This document shows, one piece after another, positions 43,312 through 52,578 of a DNA stretch of 64,000 nucleotides (position 1 is its first letter; each line of letters starts with the position of its first letter). The translations under genes and the position numbers were made by a program. Source of the stretch: Aurantiacibacter aquimixticola (GTDB taxonomy: Bacteria > Pseudomonadota > Alphaproteobacteria > Sphingomonadales > Sphingomonadaceae); NCBI RefSeq assembly GCF_003605475.1, contig NZ_RAHX01000001.1:124001-188000 (forward strand), written 5' to 3'. Below the pieces are notes generated by a model. That model saw nothing but the letters and a program-made list of their open reading frames with translations. It had not been told where the DNA came from and did not search any database.

Positions 43312-45600
43312 ATGTTCGACAAGAAAACCGTATCGATCGAGTGGGGCGGAAAGACCCTCACCCTCGAAACCGGCCAGATCGCCCGTCAGGCAGACGGCGC
43401 CGTGCTGGCCACCTATGGCGAAACCGTGGTGCTGTGCGCCGTGACCGCCGCCAAGAGTGTTCGCGAAGGGCAGGACTTCTTCCCGCTGACCGTGCACTAC
43501 CAGGAAAAATTCTCCGCCGCGGGCCGTATCCCGGGCGGCTTCTTCAAGCGCGAAGGCCGCGCGACGGAGAAGGAAACGCTGACCTCCCGCCTGATCGACC
43601 GCCCGGTGCGGCCGCTCTTCCCGGAAGGTTTTTACAACGAAATCAACGTAATCGCACAGGTTCTTTCCTACGACGGTGAGACCGAGCCCGATATCGTCGC
43701 CATGATCGCCGCTTCTGCCGCGCTCACGATTTCCGGCCTGCCTTTCATGGGCCCGATCGGCGCAGCACGTGTTGGATTCAGCGACGGCGAATACGTTCTC
43801 AATCCTTCAGTCGCGGATGCACTTGGTGAACAAGGTCGCCTCGACCTCGTCGTCGCCGCCACGCAGGACGCGGTCATGATGGTCGAGTCCGAAGCCAAGG
43901 AGCTGACCGAAGAGGAAATGCTCGGCGCCGTCATGTTCGCGCATGAGGAAAGCCGCAAGGTCATCGGTGCCATCATCGATCTGGCCGAACAGGCTGCCAA
44001 GGATCCGTGGGAAATCGAGCAGGCCGACGACCTGTCCGGCATGAAGGACGATATCCGAGCCCTCATCGGCGACGATATCGCCGCTGCCTACAAGATCACC
44101 GACAAGTCGGAGCGTCGCGATCGTATCGATGCCGCTCGCGAAAAGGTGAAGGCGAAGTACGAAGATGAGGATGGCCAGACGCAATCTGCCGCCAACAAGA
44201 TCATCAAGAAGCTGGAATCGGAAATCGTCCGCGGCGCAATCATCAAGGACGGCACCCGCATCGACGGGCGTAAGCTCGATCAGGTTCGCCCGATCGAAGC
44301 GATGGTCGGCCTCTTGCCGCGCACGCATGGTTCGGCCCTGTTCACCCGCGGTGAGACGCAGGCGATCTGCACCACCACGCTGGGCACCAAGGATGCCGAG
44401 CAGATGATCGACGGTCTGGAAGGACTGTCGTACAACCACTTCATGCTGCACTATAACTTCCCGCCCTATTCGGTCGGCGAAGTGGGCCGCTTCGGCTTCA
44501 CCAGCCGACGCGAAACCGGCCACGGCAAGCTTGCCTGGCGCGCGCTGCACCCGGTGCTGCCGACGCATGAAGATTTTCCGTACACGATCCGCATCCTGTC
44601 GGACATCACCGAGTCCAACGGCTCGTCCTCAATGGCGACGGTGTGCGGTGGCTGTCTGTCGATGATGGATGCCGGCGTTCCGATCGAGCGCCCGGTTTCG
44701 GGCATCGCCATGGGCCTGATCCTCGAAGGCGACGACTTCGCCGTTCTGTCGGACATTCTGGGTGACGAGGATCACCTGGGCGACATGGACTTCAAGGTCG
44801 CGGGTTCCGAGGCGGGTATCACCTCGCTGCAGATGGACATCAAGGTTGCCGGCATCACGCAGGAAATCATGACCAAGGCGCTCGAGCAGGCGAAGGCCGG
44901 CCGCGCGCATATCCTTGGCGAAATGACCAAGGCGCTGTCCGGTGCCCGCGGTGAAGTGTCCAAGCACGCTCCGCGCATTGAGACGATGCAGATCGACAAG
45001 TCGAAGATCCGCGATGTCATCGGAACGGGCGGCAAGGTGATCCGCGAGATCGTCGCCGAAACCGGTGCCAAGGTCGATATCGATGACGAAGGCACGATCA
45101 AGATCAGCTCTTCCAATTCCGACGAGATCGAGGCCGCGAAGAAGTGGATCGAAGGCATCGTCGAAGAGGCGGAAGTTGGCAAGATCTACAACGGCAAGGT
45201 CGTTAACATCGTCGACTTCGGTGCATTCGTGAACTTCATGGGCGGCAAGGACGGCCTCGTCCACGTCTCTGAAATGAAGAACGAGCGCGTGGAGAAGCCG
45301 ACCGACGTGGTGTCCGAAGGACAGGAAGTTAAGGTCAAGGTCCTTGAGATCGACCAGCGCGGCAAGGTCCGTCTGTCGATGCGCGTTGTCGACCAGGAAA
45401 CCGGTGAAGAGCTGGAGGACACCCGTCCCCCGCGTGAGCCGCGCTCCGGTAGCGGCGGCGGCCGTGGCGGTGATCGTCGTGGCCCGCGCGGTGGCGGCGG
45501 TGGTCGTGGTCGCGGTGGCGATCGCGGTGGCCGTGGCGGCGACCGTGACGGAGGAAACGGTGGCGGCGGCAACGACCTTCCCGACTTCCTGAAGGACTGA
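43312..45600 (+). CDS. pnp: Polyribonucleotide nucleotidyltransferase (PNPase)
   Basis: This 762-aa phosphorolytic 3'-5' exonuclease has two RNase PH domains ([40 protein letters not shown]-like [14 protein letters not shown]), a KH domain ([20 protein letters not shown]) and an S1 domain ([20 protein letters not shown]). The last 65 residues are Gly/Arg-rich with repeated RGGDR elements and end NDLPDFLKD. The RGG-rich tail is longer than in most PNPases I know. It is preceded by a 170-bp gap with the rpsO hairpin and an AAGGA ribosome binding site. Confidence 0.97.
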   Translation: MFDKKTVSIEWGGKTLTLETGQIARQADGAVLATYGETVVLCAVTAAKSVREGQDFFPLTVHYQEKFSAAGRIPGGFFKREGRATEKETLTSRLIDRPVRPLFPEGFYNEINVIAQVLSYDGETEPDIVAMIAASAALTISGLPFMGPIGAARVGFSDGEYVLNPSVADALGEQGRLDLVVAATQDAVMMVESEAKELTEEEMLGAVMFAHEESRKVIGAIIDLAEQAAKDPWEIEQADDLSGMKDDIRALIGDDIAAAYKITDKSERRDRIDAAREKVKAKYEDEDGQTQSAANKIIKKLESEIVRGAIIKDGTRIDGRKLDQVRPIEAMVGLLPRTHGSALFTRGETQAICTTTLGTKDAEQMIDGLEGLSYNHFMLHYNFPPYSVGEVGRFGFTSRRETGHGKLAWRALHPVLPTHEDFPYTIRILSDITESNGSSSMATVCGGCLSMMDAGVPIERPVSGIAMGLILEGDDFAVLSDILGDEDHLGDMDFKVAGSEAGITSLQMDIKVAGITQEIMTKALEQAKAGRAHILGEMTKALSGARGEVSKHAPRIETMQIDKSKIRDVIGTGGKVIREIVAETGAKVDIDDEGTIKISSSNSDEIEAAKKWIEGIVEEAEVGKIYNGKVVNIVDFGAFVNFMGGKDGLVHVSEMKNERVEKPTDVVSEGQEVKVKVLEIDQRGKVRLSMRVVDQETGEELEDTRPPREPRSGSGGGRGGDRRGPRGGGGGRGRGGDRGGRGGDRDGGNGGGGNDLPDFLKD

Positions 45601-45623
45601 TCCTTCCAAATCTGCTAATCGAG

Positions 45624-45653
45624 AGGGCCGCGAGCAATCGCGGCCCTTTTGTC
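45624..45653 (+). terminator. Rho-independent terminator after pnp
   Basis: AGGGCCGCGA and TCGCGGCCCT form a 10-bp perfect stem with a 4-nt loop (GCAA) followed by TTTGTC. It is the classic form and ends the truB-rpsO-pnp unit. Confidence 0.85.
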
Positions 45654-45667
45654 TTGGAGCGAAGACG

Positions 45668-46351
45668 ATGCTTCCACGCGAAACGCTGGCAACGGCGAAA
45701 ATTCCCGGCGGCGACACGCTGACGCTGGTCAGCCACGGGCGCGACTTCATCATCATGCTCGGCCGGGACGAGCTGATGGGCACGCGCATGCAGTTCAGCG
45801 AAGAGCAGCTCGCGCGCCTGACGCTGCAACGTCTGGAAGCGCCGACACCGCGCGTTCTGATCGGTGGCTACGGCATGGGCTTTACCTTCCGCGCGGCATT
45901 ATCCGGCCTGCCCGATGGCGGCGAAGTCGTGGTTGCCGAAGTGGTACCTGAAATCCTCGATTGGGCGAGGGGTCCGCTAACCCATTTGACCGGCGATACG
46001 TTGGATGATCCCCGTGGCCGGGTCGTGCTGGCAGATGTCGCGGCGCTGGTGGACGATGCGGTCGACGGCACCACGCCGCGCTACGATGCAATCCTGATGG
46101 ACGTAGACAACGGGCCCGATGGCATCGTGCGCGACGGGAACGAGCGGCTCTACACCCGCACTGGCATCGCCCGCATGCGCGATGCGCTGAATGTCGGCGG
46201 GGTGCTGTCGATCTGGTCCGCAGCGCCGGATCACAAATTCACGGGGCGGTTGAAGGATGCGGGGCTCAAGGTCGATGTGCAGACCGTCCGGGCGAGACCC
46301 AACAATAAGGGCCCGCATCACACGATCTGGTTCGCTCGCCGGGTCAGATAG
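45668..46351 (+). CDS. Spermidine synthase-like methyltransferase-fold protein
   Basis: This 227-aa protein has a Rossmann methyltransferase fold: VLIGGYGMGFTFRAAL (GxGxG-like), EVVVAEVVPEILDWARG (acidic end of strand 2), YDAILMDVDNGPDGIV. The DVDNGP motif resembles polyamine aminopropyltransferases, but the typical N-terminal domain is short and the GGxDG-type substrate loop is absent. I call it SpeE-like; true substrate unknown. It follows pnp after its terminator. Confidence 0.75.
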   Translation: MLPRETLATAKIPGGDTLTLVSHGRDFIIMLGRDELMGTRMQFSEEQLARLTLQRLEAPTPRVLIGGYGMGFTFRAALSGLPDGGEVVVAEVVPEILDWARGPLTHLTGDTLDDPRGRVVLADVAALVDDAVDGTTPRYDAILMDVDNGPDGIVRDGNERLYTRTGIARMRDALNVGGVLSIWSAAPDHKFTGRLKDAGLKVDVQTVRARPNNKGPHHTIWFARRVR

Positions 46352-46354
46352 CGC

Positions 46355-46873
46355 CTATTGCGGCAATGCGCGCGACTGGCCGAGGAAATCGCCCTTCCCC
46401 AGCTTCACTCCCTTGCTTCGCAAGATGGCGTAGGCCGTTGTCGCATGGAAAAAGAAATTGGGCTGGCTGAAACTCAGCAGAAAATCTTCGCTGGCATAGG
46501 GCCGATCGATCTTTGCCTTCTCGAAAACGAAGCGCGTTTCGCCTCCCACGAAGCTGTCGATCTCTCCCTTGGAGAGCGCGCGGAGCGTGTTTTCGGCAGC
46601 ACCGAGATTGAGCCGCATCTGTTCTAGCTTGTCCGCCCACGGGTCGAGATCGGGCGAGAACAGACCCTTGCGAACCCCCTCCACAGCACCGACCGAGTGC
46701 GCGATCATGCTTTTGATCTGATAACCGAAGGGAAGCATGTCCTCGATCAGCCGACTGTCCGCCAGTTCCTCTTCGGAAATTCCGCACTCCTTCGCCTTCT
46801 CCACCCAGCCTTGGCCTGCCTGGAGGATCTGGATCATCGTCGGGATCGTGGCTTCGTAGAGCGAGACGGACAT
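46355..46873 (-). CDS. DUF1993 family protein
   Basis: This 172-aa protein contains SLYEATIPTMIQILQAGQGW, ADSRLIEDMLPFGYQIKSMI, GGETRFVFEKAKIDRPYASE-like stretches and FLLSFSQPNFFFHATTAYAI, all typical of the DUF1993 family of DinB-like four-helix-bundle proteins. Biochemical role unknown. I chose the ATG at 46873; longer in-frame starts overlap the gcrA terminator. It converges with the methyltransferase-like gene. Confidence 0.85.
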   Translation of the reverse strand: MSVSLYEATIPTMIQILQAGQGWVEKAKECGISEEELADSRLIEDMLPFGYQIKSMIAHSVGAVEGVRKGLFSPDLDPWADKLEQMRLNLGAAENTLRALSKGEIDSFVGGETRFVFEKAKIDRPYASEDFLLSFSQPNFFFHATTAYAILRSKGVKLGKGDFLGQSRALPQ

Positions 46874-46967
46874 GGCGGGTTGGCTCCTGCATATGCGTGC
46901 GACCGCGGCAATTGTGCTGCCAGCGTATCGCACTTGGTTCAAGCGCCGGGGCGCGCCACTTCGAATG

Positions 46968-46999
46968 AAAAAGGCCCGCGCCTTTCGACACGGGCCTTT
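46968..46999 (-). terminator. Terminator after gcrA
   Basis: On the minus strand AAAGGCCCG and CGGGCCTTTTT form a stem followed by a run of T residues (CTTTTTC), just past the gcrA stop. Confidence 0.8.
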
Positions 47000-47011
47000 C
47001 CAATGCAATTA

Positions 47012-47686
47012 TCAGCGAACGCGCGGCCCGCCAAAGGGAAGGGGGGGAGGGGGGCGGCGCGCACCGCGAGGCAGCTGCGCCTGGTAAGCCCGGCCGCAGT
47101 GCTCGACACAATAAGGGAAGCCCGGGTTCACCTTCTCGCCGCAGAAATGGAAGTCGGGCTCACCCGGATGACCCATCGGCCAGCGACACACCCGGTCGTT
47201 CAGGTCTAGCAGGCTGGTCTTGTCGGCGATGTCAGGGCTCGGCTTGGCGGGAACCAGCCGGCGCGGCGGAGCGGGCGGGATCGGCGGCTGCTGATCGCCC
47301 GGACCCTGCCGCAGGAACCCACCGGGGCCGTAAGATACGATTTTGGGCAGCCCTTCCTGCCTGTTTGGAATCGGCTGGCTGGCATTCGCGCCCCCTGTCG
47401 GCGCGGCAGGCTTGGGGCTCGGCGCGGGCGCCGGCTTGGGCGCAGCGGGCTTGGCCGCCTTCTTCGCAACTGGCCTGGGCGGCGCTGCCACCTTTTTCTT
47501 GGCGGGTGTCTTTGTCTTTTCCTTCGCTTTCACCGGGCTCGGCCGGGCTTTCAGCCCGAGGCGATGCGCCTTTCCGATGACGGCATTGCGAGAGACACCT
47601 CCGAGCTCTTCCGCGATCTGGCTGGCGGTCGATCCGCCTTCCCACATCTTCTTCAATGTCGCGATGCGTTCGTCGGTCCAGCTCAT
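47012..47686 (-). CDS. gcrA: GcrA family cell-cycle regulator
   Basis: This 224-aa protein starts MSWTDERIATLKKMWEGGST, then ASQIAEELGGVSRNAVIGKA, the GcrA DNA-binding region. The middle is a long Lys/Ala/Pro-rich linker (residues about 50-110). The C-terminal region has CRWPMGHPGEPDFHFCGE and FPYCVEHCGRAY, with four Cys as in GcrA proteins that contact sigma-70. In Caulobacter GcrA activates promoters carrying CcrM-methylated GANTC. A divergent ABC permease begins 84 bp upstream. This supports assignment to the alphaproteobacteria. Confidence 0.94.
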   Translation of the reverse strand: MSWTDERIATLKKMWEGGSTASQIAEELGGVSRNAVIGKAHRLGLKARPSPVKAKEKTKTPAKKKVAAPPRPVAKKAAKPAAPKPAPAPSPKPAAPTGGANASQPIPNRQEGLPKIVSYGPGGFLRQGPGDQQPPIPPAPPRRLVPAKPSPDIADKTSLLDLNDRVCRWPMGHPGEPDFHFCGEKVNPGFPYCVEHCGRAYQAQLPRGARRPPPPLPFGGPRVR

Positions 47687-47770
47687 TTGCGTTTTCGTGC
47701 CCTATTCTGCGATGCGCGGGATGCGCCGATATTCTTGCCAGCCCGCTCCGCTCCAGATAGGCGCGCCCGT

Positions 47771-48670
47771 ATGGCAGAACAAGCGAATGATCCAGCCGCC
47801 GGGGCGCGTGGTCCCGCCGATTTCGTCGATACCGACGCGAAGGCCGGTCGCATTTTCCCGCCAAAGGGAGAGCCCCAGATCACCGGCTTCAACCGGATCG
47901 GACTGTGGAGTCTTTATATTAAGGAGATCCGCCGCTTTCTCAAGGTGCAGACGCAGACGATCTGGGCACCTGCGGTTACCACGCTCCTGTTTCTGGTTAT
48001 TTTCACCGTCGCACTAGGGCGAGAGGGGCGCGAAGTGCTGGGCGTTCCATTCGGCACATTTGTCGCGCCGGGCCTCATTATGATGGGGATGATGCAGAAC
48101 GCTTTCGCCAATTCCAGCTTCAGCCTGCTGGCGGGCAAGATGCAGGGCACTATCATCGATCTGCTGATGCCGCCGCTTTCAAATGCCGAACTCATGCTGG
48201 GCATTGTCGCCGCGGCGATGACCCGCGCCGTGCTTGTCGGCGGAGCGGTCGCTCTTGCCATGTGGCTCTATCCCGGAGTCACGCTGAACATCGTGCATCC
48301 CTGGGCAATCGTCTGGTTCGGCTTGATGGGGGCGCTGATGCTGGCGCTGTTCGGCTTTCTGGCCAGCATCTGGGCGGAGAAATTCGATCATAACGCCGCC
48401 ATCACCAACTTCATTGTCGCGCCGTTAAGCCTGCTTTCGGGGACGTTCTATGTCATCTCGAACCTCGCACCATTTTTTCAGGCGATCAGCCGAGCAAACC
48501 CGTTCTTCTACATGATCTCCGGGTTCCGATACGGATTCCTGGGCGAAAGCGATATCGGCAACACCAACGAAGCCGTTCTGGGCGCGGCCGTCGGAGTGGG
48601 CGCTCTCAACATCGTGCTCGCCTTCGTGACCTACCGCGTTCTGCGCAGCGGCTGGAAGATCAAGAGTTGA
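47771..48670 (+). CDS. ABC-2 type transporter permease
   Basis: This 299-aa protein has six transmembrane helices after a 40-residue cytoplasmic N-terminus (MAEQANDPAAGARGPADFVD). It contains IWAPAVTTLLFLVIFTVALG, MMGMMQNAFANSSFSLLAGK, IIDLLMPPLSNAELMLGIV and ANPFFYMISGFRYGFLGESD, as in the ABC-2/daunorubicin-resistance permease family. No ATPase lies next to it; the partner must be elsewhere. Substrate unknown. Start ATG 47771 was chosen over an upstream in-frame ATG at 47564 that lies inside gcrA. Confidence 0.87.
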   Translation: MAEQANDPAAGARGPADFVDTDAKAGRIFPPKGEPQITGFNRIGLWSLYIKEIRRFLKVQTQTIWAPAVTTLLFLVIFTVALGREGREVLGVPFGTFVAPGLIMMGMMQNAFANSSFSLLAGKMQGTIIDLLMPPLSNAELMLGIVAAAMTRAVLVGGAVALAMWLYPGVTLNIVHPWAIVWFGLMGALMLALFGFLASIWAEKFDHNAAITNFIVAPLSLLSGTFYVISNLAPFFQAISRANPFFYMISGFRYGFLGESDIGNTNEAVLGAAVGVGALNIVLAFVTYRVLRSGWKIKS

Positions 48671-48673
48671 GTA

Positions 48674-49054
48674 TCAGTGCGTGAGGGCGCGCCGAAGTCG
48701 ATACCGCCCGCCACGGAATTCTTCGAACAGCTGCGCGACCTGTGGGTGATCGATCGGACCTCCGTCGCGGTCCATCAGCAGGTTCTGCTGGCTGACATAT
48801 GCGACGTAGGAACTCTCGTCGTTTTCGGCGAGAAGGTGATAAAACGGCTGATCCCGTCGCGGCCGCTGGCCTTCGGGGATTTGCTCGTACCATTCTTCCG
48901 AATTGGCGTAGACCGGGTCGATATCGAAAACCACGCCGCGAAAATCGTGACGCTTGTGCGTCACCACATCCCCGATGGCGAAACGTGCGCGCGAGCTACG
49001 CGGGGCATCGACGATGCGGCCCGCCTGGGATGAATAGAACTCGGTGCGATCCAT
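48674..49054 (-). CDS. hspQ: Heat shock protein HspQ
   Basis: This 126-aa protein has the HspQ/YccV hemimethylated-DNA-binding fold: ARFAIGDVVTHKRHDFRGVV, FDIDPVYANSEEWYEQIPEG, RDQPFYHLLAENDESSYVAY and VSQQNLLMDRDGGPIDHPQV. In enterobacteria HspQ is a Lon specificity-enhancing factor. Length is close to the family plus 20 N-terminal residues. It converges with the ABC-2 permease with 3 bp between stops. Confidence 0.9.
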   Translation of the reverse strand: MDRTEFYSSQAGRIVDAPRSSRARFAIGDVVTHKRHDFRGVVFDIDPVYANSEEWYEQIPEGQRPRRDQPFYHLLAENDESSYVAYVSQQNLLMDRDGGPIDHPQVAQLFEEFRGGRYRLRRALTH

Positions 49055-49217
49055 AGGTGAAATATAGGCACCCGACGCACTTCAACAAGCTGAACGTCTA
49101 GCAAATCACCGGTTTTCGTCCTAGTTCGCGCAAACAGGGTCTTGGCAACGCAAAAGCCATCCGCTAACCGCCGCGCTCCCAACAGGCCAAGCGGGCTTGC
49201 CCGCACGCTCATCTCGC

Positions 49218-49308
49218 GGAGAGGTGCCGGAGTGGTCGAACGGGGCGGTCTCGAAAACCGTTGAGCCCTTCTGGGGTTCCGAGGGTTCGAATCCCTCCCT
49301 CTCCGCCA
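49218..49308 (+). tRNA. tRNA-Ser (anticodon CGA), CCA encoded
   Basis: The acceptor stem GGAGAGG pairs with CCTCTCC. The anticodon stem-loop is GCGGT-CTCGAAA-ACCGT with CGA anticodon. A long variable arm (TGAGCCCTTCTGGGGTTCCG) is typical of class II tRNA-Ser, and the T-arm has GGGTTCGAATCCC. The discriminator G at 49305 is followed by CCA. The fold is complete. Confidence 0.97.
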
Positions 49309-49345
49309 CTCATCAAGTTAGTGATTGCGAAAGATAAGGATTTGA

Positions 49346-50170
49346 TCCCCTTTCGCGTGGTTCAGCGCCCATTGCCGCAAATATCCCGATCGCGTCGTTC
49401 TCAATTTCCAGCCCGAACATCCCGGCGGCATTGCCGGTCGGGTCAACAACATCACCAACCTGTCGTCCTGCGAGTGTGATTATGTCGCCCTGCTGGACGG
49501 GGACGATGTTTGGATCGATCCGCTCAAACTGCAGCGCCAGGCGGACTTTCTCTACGCCAATCCCGCATATGCGGGAACAGCGCATGACGCCTTCCTGATG
49601 TCTGCCGACGGGGAGCGTGTGCAACCCCTGACGAAGGCGCAATACAGTCCGGCCGGAAAGCGGATGCGCCGGTCGATCTCGATGCGCGCACCATGCTGGA
49701 CAACAATTACGTCCAAGGCTCGAGCTTCTGTTTCCGGCGTGAAGCGCTGCTGTTTCCCAGCTGGTTCGACACGGTTCATGCAGGCGATCAGGGGATCTTT
49801 CTGCTGGTGTCTCAGCATGGCGCCATCCGGTTCGATCCGCGCGTCATGTCCGGCTATCGCATTCACGCGAATTCCATCAGCTGCGGACCGCGATCGAAAC
49901 AGAGACGTGCACGTGAATTCCTGGTCGATCGTGATGTCTTCGCGCGGTTCGAGGGCATTCCCGGTCCGATCGAGGCGCAGCGTATAGCGGTGCATGCGAA
50001 GCTCGCCGACGAGCCGGTAAAGGCGGGCGAGGCAAATCCCGCAATCGCCTTCCACGCCAAGCGCGCGCGTGATTACGCTCTACGAAAGCTCTTCGACACC
50101 GGGATGCTCAGCCGCGTGGACGAACGGCTCGTCGCGCTGAATGAGCGGGCACTTACCCACCCCCCAGAGC
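49346..50170 (+). pseudogene. Decayed GT2 family glycosyltransferase fragment
   Basis: Reading frame 2 gives RKYPDRVVLNFQPEHPGGIA, NNITNLSSCE and DYVALLDGDDVWIDPLKLQR, a GT2 core with the DGDD metal motif. At about 49660-49680 the homology moves to frame 1 (ADAPVDLDARTMLDNNYVQG, then FCFRREALLFPSWF), as if one base were lost. There is no start codon: the frame is closed by a TGA at 49343 and the N-terminal nucleotide-sugar loop is missing. The 3' end runs into the NodT gene on the other strand. The remnant begins right after tRNA-Ser(CGA), a common integration site. Confidence 0.8.
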
Positions 50171-51550
50171 ACGCCACAGAAGTACGCGAGCCCGGGCCGA
50201 GCGGCCTCGGGCGGCGGCGGCGCGTTCGCCGCTAGCGTCGGCAGACCGGCGCGCTTCCAAGACGGTGAGGAAATCGGAGAGACCTGCGCGGTAGCGCGTA
50301 TCGGCGAGCCGCGCGGCACGCTCGGCAGTCTCGAATTCGCGCTCTGCCGCCGCAAGTTCACGATCGGCGGCGGCGACCAAGCCATAAGCGGTCTCCGCAT
50401 CGCCGAGTGCGGTGAAGACGGCATCGCGATATTGCGCGAAAGCCAGCCGCTTCTCTGCTGCTGCGCCATCGATTTCGGCTTCGATACGCCCGAAATCGAG
50501 GAGGGGCGCAAGTAGGCTGCCGCCTACGGAGCCGACAATCGCGTCCTCATCGAACAAATCGCCTAGATCGAAGGACAGCAGGCCGAGCACGGCGGACAGC
50601 GTGAAACGCGGGAAACGCTGCGCAGCGGTGGCTGCGAGCTCTGCATCCTCGGCGGCGAGACTGGCTGCGGCGGCGAGTACGTCCGGCCTGTCGGACAGCA
50701 AGGTGCTCGGCAGGGCCGCAGGTGGCGCAGGCTGGGCGGGCAGCGGGGCGGGCTGGCGCAATGTGTCGAGCACGCGGTGCGCGGGTAGAGCGGTCAGCGT
50801 GACGAGGCGTCCAGTCAGCCGGGCGCGCTCGCTCGCAAGTGCGGCAATGCGGCTCCGGCTGGCTTCGGCGGCACTTTCTGCGCGCACACGGTCGAAGCCG
50901 GGTGAAATGCCCGCGTCTTCGCGCACGCCCGCCAGTCGGGTGAGTTCTTCGGCAGCAGCAAGGTCCTCCTCCAGCGCGGCCTGTCGCTCGGCCAACGTAC
51001 GCCAGTCGATGACGGATGTAGCTATCTCGGCCAGCAGCGCATTGCGCACGGCTTCTGCGTCGAAAGTGGCGGCAGTTACGCGCGCGAGTGCGGCTTCCTC
51101 CTGCGCGCGAATGCGACCGAACAGGTCGGGATCCCAGCTTGCCGAGATATTTGCGGCATATTGCACGCGCTCCGTGTCGATGGAGATGCCGGGCGGCAGG
51201 CCGCCGCCGAATTGGTCGGGATTGGTTCGCGATCCGACAATGGATGCATCGGCGGTGACGTTCGGTAGACGCTCCGCCCCGGCACGGCGTGCTCCGGCGC
51301 GGGCCGCTTCGATCCGCGCGACGGCCTGCGCCAGCGTCGGTGCATCGGATAGGGCCAGCGCGGCGAGATCCTCATATGCAGGGTCGCCTGTCGGCAGCAG
51401 CGCGGCGAGCGCGGTACCCGTTGCGGCATCCGGCGCATAAGCGAAGCTTTCCGGCAGCACCGGCGTCGGCGTTGCGATTTCGGGCGGGGGCCCGGCGACA
51501 CAGGCGCCAAGCGCCAGCGCGGGCAACAGGGACGCGGCGCGCCGCATCAT
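50153..51550 (-). CDS. Outer-membrane efflux lipoprotein, NodT family
   Basis: This 465-aa TolC-like outer membrane factor has a lipoprotein signal (MMRRAASLLPALALGACVAG, Cys at 17). It contains ASWDPDLFGRIRAQEEAALA, the NodT signature, and two long helical coiled-coil repeats. LSDRPDVLAAAASLAAEDAE and LLDFGRIEAEIDGAAAEKRL are typical of the second half. It is the last gene of a four-gene exporter operon and overlaps the HlyD stop by 4 nt. It probably forms the outer-membrane channel. Confidence 0.92.
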   Translation of the reverse strand: MMRRAASLLPALALGACVAGPPPEIATPTPVLPESFAYAPDAATGTALAALLPTGDPAYEDLAALALSDAPTLAQAVARIEAARAGARRAGAERLPNVTADASIVGSRTNPDQFGGGLPPGISIDTERVQYAANISASWDPDLFGRIRAQEEAALARVTAATFDAEAVRNALLAEIATSVIDWRTLAERQAALEEDLAAAEELTRLAGVREDAGISPGFDRVRAESAAEASRSRIAALASERARLTGRLVTLTALPAHRVLDTLRQPAPLPAQPAPPAALPSTLLSDRPDVLAAAASLAAEDAELAATAAQRFPRFTLSAVLGLLSFDLGDLFDEDAIVGSVGGSLLAPLLDFGRIEAEIDGAAAEKRLAFAQYRDAVFTALGDAETAYGLVAAADRELAAAEREFETAERAARLADTRYRAGLSDFLTVLEARRSADASGERAAAARGRSARARVLLWRALGGG

Positions 51551-52578
51551 TCGTCCGCCCCGTTCGTGGCGGGAATGAAGGCGTCGACCTGCTGGCCGAC
51601 CCGGAACAGCCCATCGGCCTCGGGGAGCTCATAAATGATCTGAAGCACGCGGACGTCGACCCGCTCGCTGGCGCTGTTAGTAAGAGACGTCTTGGGCACG
51701 ACCTGCGGTTCGGCCCGCACGAATGTTGCGCGCACCTGCCGCTCTGCCGCGCCGCGTGGGGAGACTAGCGCTGGCTCGCCAAGGTCGACGCGGGGGGCTT
51801 GCTCCTCATCGACATCGATGCGGATATAGAGCGGCCGCGTCTGCCCCATCTCGATGAAGCTTTCGGCATTGCCACCGCCACCGCCCGTGGAAAGAAATTC
51901 GCCCGGGCGGATATTCACTGCGAGAATTTCACCCGTGATCGGTGCCCGCACCGTTGCGCGTCCGAGCTCGGTCTGAGCGGTTCCGACCTGTGCCTGAGCG
52001 CTTTCGAGACGGGCCCGGGCAGCCGACAGACGGGACTCGGCCAACTGGCGGCGTTCGCGCGCGGCGCTGGCATCGCCTTCTGCGCGGATGACCTCGGCAC
52101 GGCTTACGGCGGCCGGATCATCGACGTCGCGATAGAGCGCGAGCTGGCGCGAGGCGGTGTTCTCGGCAGCCCGCGCTTCGGCGATGGACGCCTGGGCTTC
52201 GGCCAAGGCAGCGCGCGCTTCCTGTACCGCCGCACCGGTTTCGCGAATGCGGCTGCGGATGGCGCGCTGGTCGACGGTGAAGAGCGGCTGACCTCGCTCG
52301 ACATAATCGCCCGGCTGCACGAACACTTCTGTCACCAGCCCCGCCAGCGCAGTGCCGACCTCGATCGTCTCGCTGGACGGTTCGACCACGCCCGCACCGG
52401 CCACACGCGGTTCATCGGCAAGATCGCCGGTTGCCCGCGGTGGATCGCGCTCCGGCTCTTCCAGGTCGCGCTCCGGCATGCCGAAGAAGATGAAAAGCGC
52501 AGCGGCGACGAGGCCGACAATCGCCAGGATCGGCAGCCCCTTGCGAGCGAAGCTGAAATTTTCTGGGAGCAAAGACAT
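51547..52578 (-). CDS. HlyD family periplasmic adaptor
   Basis: This 343-aa membrane fusion protein has one N-terminal helix (GLPILAIVGLVAAALFIFFG), a biotinyl-lipoyl-like segment EVFVQPGDYVERGQPLFTVD, then a coiled-coil hairpin (about residues 110-200; RRQLAESRLSAARARLESAQ) and a second lipoyl half with RATVRAPITGEILAVNIRPGEF, shortened as VRAPITGEILAVNIRPGEF. It fits the DevB/MacA class. It overlaps the ABC ATPase stop by 1 nt and the outer-membrane factor by 4 nt. Confidence 0.92.
   Translation of the reverse strand: MSLLPENFSFARKGLPILAIVGLVAAALFIFFGMPERDLEEPERDPPRATGDLADEPRVAGAGVVEPSSETIEVGTALAGLVTEVFVQPGDYVERGQPLFTVDQRAIRSRIRETGAAVQEARAALAEAQASIAEARAAENTASRQLALYRDVDDPAAVSRAEVIRAEGDASAARERRQLAESRLSAARARLESAQAQVGTAQTELGRATVRAPITGEILAVNIRPGEFLSTGGGGGNAESFIEMGQTRPLYIRIDVDEEQAPRVDLGEPALVSPRGAAERQVRATFVRAEPQVVPKTSLTNSASERVDVRVLQIIYELPEADGLFRVGQQVDAFIPATNGADE

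Noticed and set aside
45430..45570. Gly/Arg-coding repeats at the end of pnp as a tandem DNA repeat or CRISPR
   Set aside because: The repeats are short codon-level repeats in a low-complexity protein tail, with no spacers and no cas genes.
49261..49479. A 72-codon open frame beginning within tRNA-Ser
   Set aside because: It starts inside the tRNA and reads across the glycosyltransferase remnant in the wrong frame.
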